Positions 58,411 through 64,000 of a stretch of 64,000 nt of DNA are shown in pieces. The DNA is taken from the NCBI GenBank assembly GCA_030847615.1, contig JAUMIR010000005.1, positions 173,628,596 through 173,692,595 of the forward strand. Direction: 5' to 3'. The notes beneath the pieces were generated by a model that saw only the letters and a list, made by a program, of their open reading frames with translations, did not search any database and had not been told where the DNA came from. Position 1 is the first letter of the stretch. Each line of letters begins with the position of its first letter. Position numbers and translations under genes: made by a program. Source of the stretch: Gambelia wislizenii (Eukaryota; Chordata; Lepidosauria; Squamata; Crotaphytidae).

Positions 58411-59727
58411 TTATCAAACAGTAAATAATGAGTGACAATAGGACATTTCATGTATGGAATAAGCTGAAAGATAATAATCAGTCTCAGTGTTGTGTTTTTC
58501 TGTGCTTAAGGACAGAGTGGATCTGTACAAATATGATGGAATACCTAGATTCTATGGAGTATTCTTAGCCTATGTACATAATCATTTTACCATATGTAAA
58601 CAGTTGGTGTGTATTAAAACTTTGCTTATTGTTTGGTAGGATGTAACAGCTGACCCCTGAGAGTAATAAAATGTATTTGGGAATTTTCAGGAGAATAATG
58701 TCCTTTGAAAGAAGTACATCCATAGTTCCTTAGTGGTTATTGGAAGGAAAGTAGTTAACAAAGCTAGTATTCAGTTCTGAGGTCACTGACATTTATAGAT
58801 GAATAAGAGTAATTCATGATTCTTTCAGTACTATTGTCTCACTCTTACTTACCCAAGGCAATGTTATGAACAGTGCTGAGCCTTCAGAATTGAAGAGTGG
58901 TGATTGTTGTTGTTTTTTAACTATTTTTTTTTCTTCCAGAGGAAACTTAGCTATATAGTATACGTGGAGGGGTTTGTTTTTGTTTTTGTTTTTTTGTTTT
59001 TTTACCAATGCAATTAAATCCAGTGACCATTTTATTTATTTATTAAATCCATGTGTGTTTCTTCATACATATGACTATCCCAGAAAAGTTACTGCATATG
59101 TTCACAGGAAAAGTTACTGTATATATTCACAGGAAAAAACAATTGCACCCCATAGACTGCCTTGTTGCAGGGTCCCAACATTTCCACAATGCTCAAAGTT
59201 AGCAAACTAGATGGAAATAATATTTTATTACACTGATAACAGTTAGCATGGTGGAATGCTTATTTAAAGTCAGGCTAAGTTAATGAATTGCAGCTACAAC
59301 TACTAATCAAATGGACAGCTGGATTGAATTGTGTATCTAAGATTTAAATGAGTACCTCAAGATATAATCCTGGTACAGAACCTGAAAGTATTTGCATTAG
59401 CAAGAATATGTTAATATTCTATCATTAAAGAGAATTTATTTCTTAAACATAAAAACATTAAAGGAAAAGTATAATATCAATTTGTTGTATTATTCTTCAA
59501 TAAAAATCATTAAATGGCTACATTTCAAATACCATGTACAGTTACTAAAAGTGGCCAAACCCCATCAAATCCCTCTTAAAGGTAACATATTCAAACAATG
59601 TGAGAAATTAATTGTTGCTCAAAAAAGTGAATATTTTTCACTCAAAACATTTACTACAATAAATATTTAATTTGCTGTTAAAGATTTGAATGAAGTGGGG
59701 CCAAGAAATAAGTTTACTTACTTACCT
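58411..59727. other. Intergenic, no gene seen
   Basis: AT-rich sequence. The tandem pair GTTACTGCATATGTTCACAGGAAAA / GTTACTGTATATATTCACAGGAAAA at 59086-59136 is the only local structure noted. Confidence 0.55.
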
Positions 59728-59916
59728 TGCGGTCGTGTGCCTTCAAGTCATTTCCAACTTATGGCAGCCCTACGGTAAGCTTATAATGTGGTTTTCTTGG
59801 CAAGATTTGTTTGGGGAGGGGGGTTGCCTTGGCCTTCCTCTGAGGCCATGGATTTGAACCCTTGTCTCTAGAGTCCTTGTCCAATGCTTAAACCACTAGA
59901 CCACAGTGGCTCTCAC
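59728..59916 (-). mobile_element. tRNA-derived SINE, (ACA)n-tail type
   Basis: Reverse copy: GTGTGCCTTCAAGTCATTTCCAACTTATGGCAGCCCTA, TTTTCTTGGCAAGATTTGTT, GCCTTCCTCTGAGG, head GGATTTGAACCCTTGTCTC..CTAGACCACAGTGGCTC. The middle body is partly deleted. Confidence 0.87.
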
Positions 59917-60870
59917 TTAGTTACTTATTTTCTTACTTATCAACTCATTCCAAACATGCTCTTATTGTGTTATCTCAATGGAGCAGGGGTTATGCCTTAC
60001 CAAACAACTTTCTTTCTGAAAAAAAGGTAACGTGTCTGCACTTTCATATTCTGTGTAGCTGTCTTATGGCACAGATTTTATTTGTTTGTATGTTTCAAGT
60101 CTTATTAATTCTGGAGGGTTGTTATGCCTGTTTACAGTAATTACCTTTTTCATTCTTGGAACAAGTCTCTACTACATCTGTCATTAAAGTATGTTTTGCA
60201 CACAGGGATAGGCATTAAAAAGCCATATAATACAATTTTCAGTTACTGTTAATGGTTAATAGTATATAAACTGCAATTTTTTGTCTAGTGGATGTTCTCT
60301 GCTTTTCATTTAATTGAACTGAATGAACTCCCTGTTTAGTTTCAGCTAAAGAAAGCAAATCTGGTGGGTAGCTACATATTAATACTTCTAATATTGTTGC
60401 TGCCTTTGGAGGCCTGAATCCAATAGTGACATTGTAATAGTGGGAATAAATTCCTAGAATTCGAACAAGGGATCCAGCACAACTTTTCATTGTGCAACAG
60501 GATGCATAAGAAATGGGTGTTTCTCATGCTACTGCCTGTCGAGTGGTTAAATCTAAAGGTGGTTAAATCTAAAGGTCGCTGGTGACACCCATGTTTGTGA
60601 GTGTCAAAGGAGCTGTCCAAGGAGCTACCCAGTGGGCCTTCTTACTCCAATAGTGTCACATTTTATTTGGATTAATTAGATTACTAGTGAGGCTTGACAC
60701 AAAATGTTATGCTACATCTACACCTTACACTGGGAGGAAATATTAAATCCAACAGGCCACACATATCCCATGGGGCCTTTTTGTGACTCCCAGGACTCTC
60801 CTATAATACCCCAAACAAACAAACTATAAATCTCCAGAAACAGCATTCTACCTCCACCCCCCAAACAGAG

Positions 60871-60903
60871 GTTTTATTTATTTATTTATTTATTTATTTA
60901 AAT
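60871..60903. repeat. (TTTA)n microsatellite
   Basis: About eight TTTA units. Confidence 0.95.
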
Positions 60904-60918
60904 ATGTTATAAATGGGC

Positions 60919-61247
60919 TTTCAGACACTAATGTTTTTGTTTCAACAGTATTTTGCATTTCGGAATATTTTGGAATACTTGCATATGCATAATGGGATAT
61001 CTTGGAGATGGGACCTAAGTCCAAAAACAAAATTCATTTATTATTCATATACACCTTATACACATCGCCTGAAAGTAATTTTAAAAATAACAAAGTACTT
61101 TTAACTATTTTTGTGCATGAAACAAAGTTTGTGTACACTGAACCATCAGAAAGCAAAGGTGTCACTATCTCAGCCACCAATGTGGACAATTTTTGGATTT
61201 TGGAATATTTTGGATTTTGGAATTCCAGATAAGGGAGACTCAACCTG
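60919..61247 (+). mobile_element. Tigger-type DNA transposon fragment
   Basis: The right end GGAATTCCAGATAAGGGAGACTCAACCTG is followed by TA, a Tigger-type terminus (complement CAGGTTGAGYCTCCCTTATC). The interior CATAATGGGATATCTTGGAGATGGGACC, ACACCTTATACACATCGCCTGAAAG, CATGAAACAAAGTTTGTGTACACTGAACC and GGTGTCACTATCTCAG closely resembles, from memory, a Tigger family also seen in mammals. The left terminus is missing, so it is truncated or internally deleted. Confidence 0.72.
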
Positions 61248-61577
61248 TATTGATTACAGTTAACTTAGTCATGTACTTCTCTGTAAAAATAACATATTGT
61301 CCACATTCATACACAGGATGATGCACACTGGGGCTGTGGAGTTCGTATGCCAAACCTTTGACCCCTGCATGAATCTGACTCCACAACCCTGATGCACACA
61401 CCTCTGTCTTTAGGGAGCAACCTTATCTCAAAACTATGGGATTTTCTGGCATCTTTTCTGTCTGTATGAAAGGAAAAGCTTTCCAAACTTCAAATAGGGG
61501 GCATCTCTTACAATTAGGGGGATACCTGCCAGTCCTATAGAGGACAAGATTCCCATCTTTCACACAAGAGACACTTA

Positions 61578-61876
61578 GGACTTTATTAGACATAGAAAAT
61601 GCATCATCATCATGACACCACATAACTGTGAAAAGGCACGCCCTTTCATGGTTAAAAAGAGCCCCAAACCCATACCTTTTAATTGATGGCTTAGGCCATC
61701 AACAGAGCCCCCTGCTGCTTTTTTGCCGGCATTGCCAGCATGTGATACTTTTGTCCCTTTAAATCTTGGACTTACCCCGACAATGGCTAGACTGGCGTGA
61801 ACACTTCTGGGAGAGATAGGGGCATCCAGGTAAGTGACATTTTTTTTTATCGTCCCTGGGTTACTTGGAGGTATTT

Positions 61877-61907
<31 letters not shown>

Positions 61908-62140
61908 CTTCATGTGACTTTTTTATTTTTATTTTTGAATTTCCCGTGCAATGAAATTGCATGGGATTTCAAAAGAGGAAGTGAACAGAGCTCTGGTCAT
62001 TTCCTCTTTATTCACGGAGCTGCCTGGAGCTGCCTTTTCCGGGATTAGAAGGGGGGGGATGTCCTTTTGCTGTCATAAAAAATGATATTTTTTTTAATGC
62101 CAGCAAAAGAATGTTTAAAAGGGGATGTCTGATAAAGTCC
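61578..62140. mobile_element. Harbinger-like element (copy g)
   Basis: A 563-bp element begins GGACTTTATTAGACATAG and ends GTCTGATAAAGTCC, flanked by TTA on both sides (61575-61577 and 62141-62143). The interior shares GCTTTTTTGCCGGCATTGCCAGCATG, TCCAGGTAAGTGACA and GAGGAAGTGAACAGAGCTC with copies d and h. It contains a (TG)n run at 61881-61908. No ORF. Confidence 0.87.
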
Positions 62141-62389
62141 TTATATCAAGGGATACTTGGCAACCCTAGCAAATAGACAGGCTCCAGCTAAAAGGATCAT
62201 ATAATATAAATGCCACTGTTGAGAGAAACAACATGGGAAGGAAGCAAGTGACACAAGTGGCATATGATGGATATGAGAAAATGCAGTTACATGTACATGC
62301 TACTTCATTCTTCACACATGTATTCATTTTAATTAATTTAATTTATAGCTCATCTTTCTCCCAATACAGGAACCAGAAGTAATTTACAT

Positions 62390-62615
62390 TAGGACCCCCA
62401 TATCCACTGGGGTTTGGTTTTGGTGGTGGGCTGGATATTGAAAACTGTGGATAATGGGACTTCCAGTTTAAAATACCATAGAGTTGCCTTGGAGAACCTA
62501 GAAAATGGCTAGATAGGACACATTTTCTAGGAAGACTCTATGGTAGGTGTGTTGTTTTGTATCTCATGGATAACTGAATCCGTGGATAATGAATCAGTGG
62601 ATATGGGGATCCTAC
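62390..62615. mobile_element. Fold-back MITE, CCCCATATCCACTG ends
   Basis: The left end TAGGACCCCCATATCCACTGG pairs with the right end CAGTGGATATGGGGATCCTA. The interior GAAAACTGTGGATAATGGGAC and ACTGAATCCGTGGATAATG gives a long stem. Tigger/mariner-derived style. Confidence 0.72.
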
Positions 62616-62655
62616 TATATTCAGAGGCAATTCTAACTCCCTTCACTGAGACCTA

Positions 62656-63273
62656 GGACTTTTTCAGACCAGCTTTTTACCCAGTTGCAGGCACAGAACA
62701 GGATCGGGAAATGTCTTTCCTTTCAGACGACGTAGTCCTGGTCCGTGCTGCTTCCATGTTCCTTCGATGTCTTTCCCATCTTTTTTTATTCACGGGGAAA
62801 GATTGTCAATGGACCTCTTCTTGCGATCCTGTCACGTGATTACGGGTGTGCGAACCGATGCCATGTGATAGTCACGTGATCAGGTAGGTCAATTCTGAAC
62901 ATTTCCGGGTACAATTGGGACATCCAGGTAAGTGGCACTCTTTGTTTTACCCTCCCTGGGTTACTTGTTAAATGTAAAGTGTGTTTGGGTGCTTTGTTTT
63001 CTTTTTTGATGTTTGGTTTTGTTTTATTTTTTAAATTCCCTGCACGATCGTTCTCTCGCAAGAACAGACGGGATTTGGTTTCCCTCTACTAAAAGTAGCT
63101 TTAGGATAGCTACATTTACTGCAGGGAAGCCAAGGGGAGGAGGAGTGGTTTCTCTCCCAATAAAAGCTAGGTGTGCAAACAATTTTCAATTATTCTGTGG
63201 CAGGGACAGGAGTGGGGCTGGAGTGTGCTAGTGGGGCAGGAACGGGGCTTTTAAACTGAGTCTGAAAATCTCC
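62656..63273. mobile_element. Harbinger-like element (copy h)
   Basis: A 618-bp element begins GGACTTTTTCAGACCAGC and ends GAGTCTGAAAATCTCC, flanked by CTA and TTA, one mismatch in the triplet. The subterminal motif TCCTTTCAGACGACG is at 62718-62732. The interior is homologous in reverse to copy f and in part to copy g (ACATCCAGGTAAGTGGCAC, CCCTGGGTTACTTG). No ORF. Confidence 0.83.
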
Positions 63274-64000
63274 TTAGTCAGAAGTCAGCATGTGTAAGAC
63301 TGAAGCTTCAGTCTTTGTTTCAATTGCCACCTTATTTCCAGTTATAACTTAAATATAAGATTTAATGAGATATTTTATTTATTTGGCTTTGATATGATGA
63401 TTATCTTTAAGGCTCTTGCTATAAAAAAATCTCTCTGGCTGTCAGTGAGCAACTTAATACAAATACTTGACAGATATTTAATCTATTTAGGCATTCATTT
63501 TTACCTTACATAGCTTTTAAAATGTAAATATGTATCTGTTTCAAATGTCATTGTGAACACAAATAAAAAAGGTTCTTCAGGACTGGAAACATTGACAATA
63601 GATTATGATCTTTCTGTAATGCAGGTGTAAATCTTATCCAAGAGAAATGTTCTGTGTTTATGGGTTGAGTCAGAGGAAAGGATTATGGAGAGATGTTTGC
63701 TCATGAATTGTGACTATTATTCAATACAGCAAAGTGCATGACTGTCTCAGACTGTGTAAATTATATATTGGAGAACAGAGGGCATCAGAAAAGCATGTGT
63801 TTCTGATGAAAATATAATAGGACATTGTCCTGTGTGACAAGGGGTCATTCAGGAAAAGAGGAGGGAAGCAGTAAATTTGGTACCAGGATGAAATGCACTC
63901 TCCTTCTATGGAATCTCATGTACCCCAAATGGGAAAGTGGAAATTCATTCCACATGGTCCTGTCAGGGATGATGGGAGTTGTAGCTCTTCACCTCTGGCT
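63274..64000. other. Intergenic; MITE fragment at window edge
   Basis: No gene seen. The last 45 bases (GTCAGGGATGATGGGAGTTGTAGCTC) belong to the CCAGATG-family fold-back element and run off the window. Confidence 0.5.

Noticed and set aside
1..64000. CRISPR arrays, operons, phage or toxin-antitoxin systems
   Set aside because: There are no regularly spaced repeats, ribosome-binding sites or dense ORFs. Base composition, introns and LINE/SINE content are vertebrate.

Overview
This window is vertebrate nuclear DNA, most likely from a squamate reptile (lizard or snake). The evidence is a large intron, one CpG-rich promoter, a single intron-containing GPCR gene, and a squamate-style repeat mix: CR1 and RTE/BovB LINEs, tRNA-derived SINEs with (ACA)n-type tails, 5S-rRNA-derived SINEs, and many fold-back DNA-transposon remnants. 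The species cannot be fixed from sequence alone. I found no prokaryotic-style system, CRISPR array, intact viral gene or second host gene.

Layout. Positions 1-30,000 are the 5' intergenic flank and hold only repeats: hairpin MITEs with GGACTTTTTCGGA-like ends, two related solo LTRs (3.4 and 18.5 kb), a BovB copy split by a CR1 insertion (21.2-23.2 kb), three types of SINE, and a hAT element with a perfect 8-bp target duplication (29.6 kb). Positions 30,600-32,070 are a CpG-rich promoter and 5' UTR containing several small uORFs.

The one host gene is GPR37 (endothelin-B-like, Parkin-associated orphan receptor) on the + strand. Coding exon 1 is 32071-33102 and coding exon 2 is 48372-49190, separated by a 15.3-kb phase-0 intron. 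Together they encode 616 residues. A 3' UTR probably runs to about 50,750. The intron is densely filled with SINEs, hairpin MITEs and LINE fragments.

Downstream (50.8-64 kb) are a 3.5-kb, nearly full-length but dead CR1 LINE on the minus strand (51.7-55.2 kb), a cleanly bounded LINE 3' end with a 10-bp target duplication (58.0 kb), a Tigger-like DNA transposon (60.9 kb) and two more GGACTTTTTC-family elements (61.6 and 62.7 kb).

The most interesting non-genic signal is this family of eight elements, 0.3-0.6 kb long. They share termini, 3-bp TWA/TTG target duplications and, in four of them, a subterminal motif echoing the terminus. Two are near-perfect 330-350-bp palindromes. They look like PIF/Harbinger (Tourist-type) non-autonomous elements. 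Other points worth checking are the uORFs in the GPR37 leader, a 103-bp duplication flanking the likely GPR37 polyadenylation site, and a (TC)n(TA)n(GA)n perfect hairpin.
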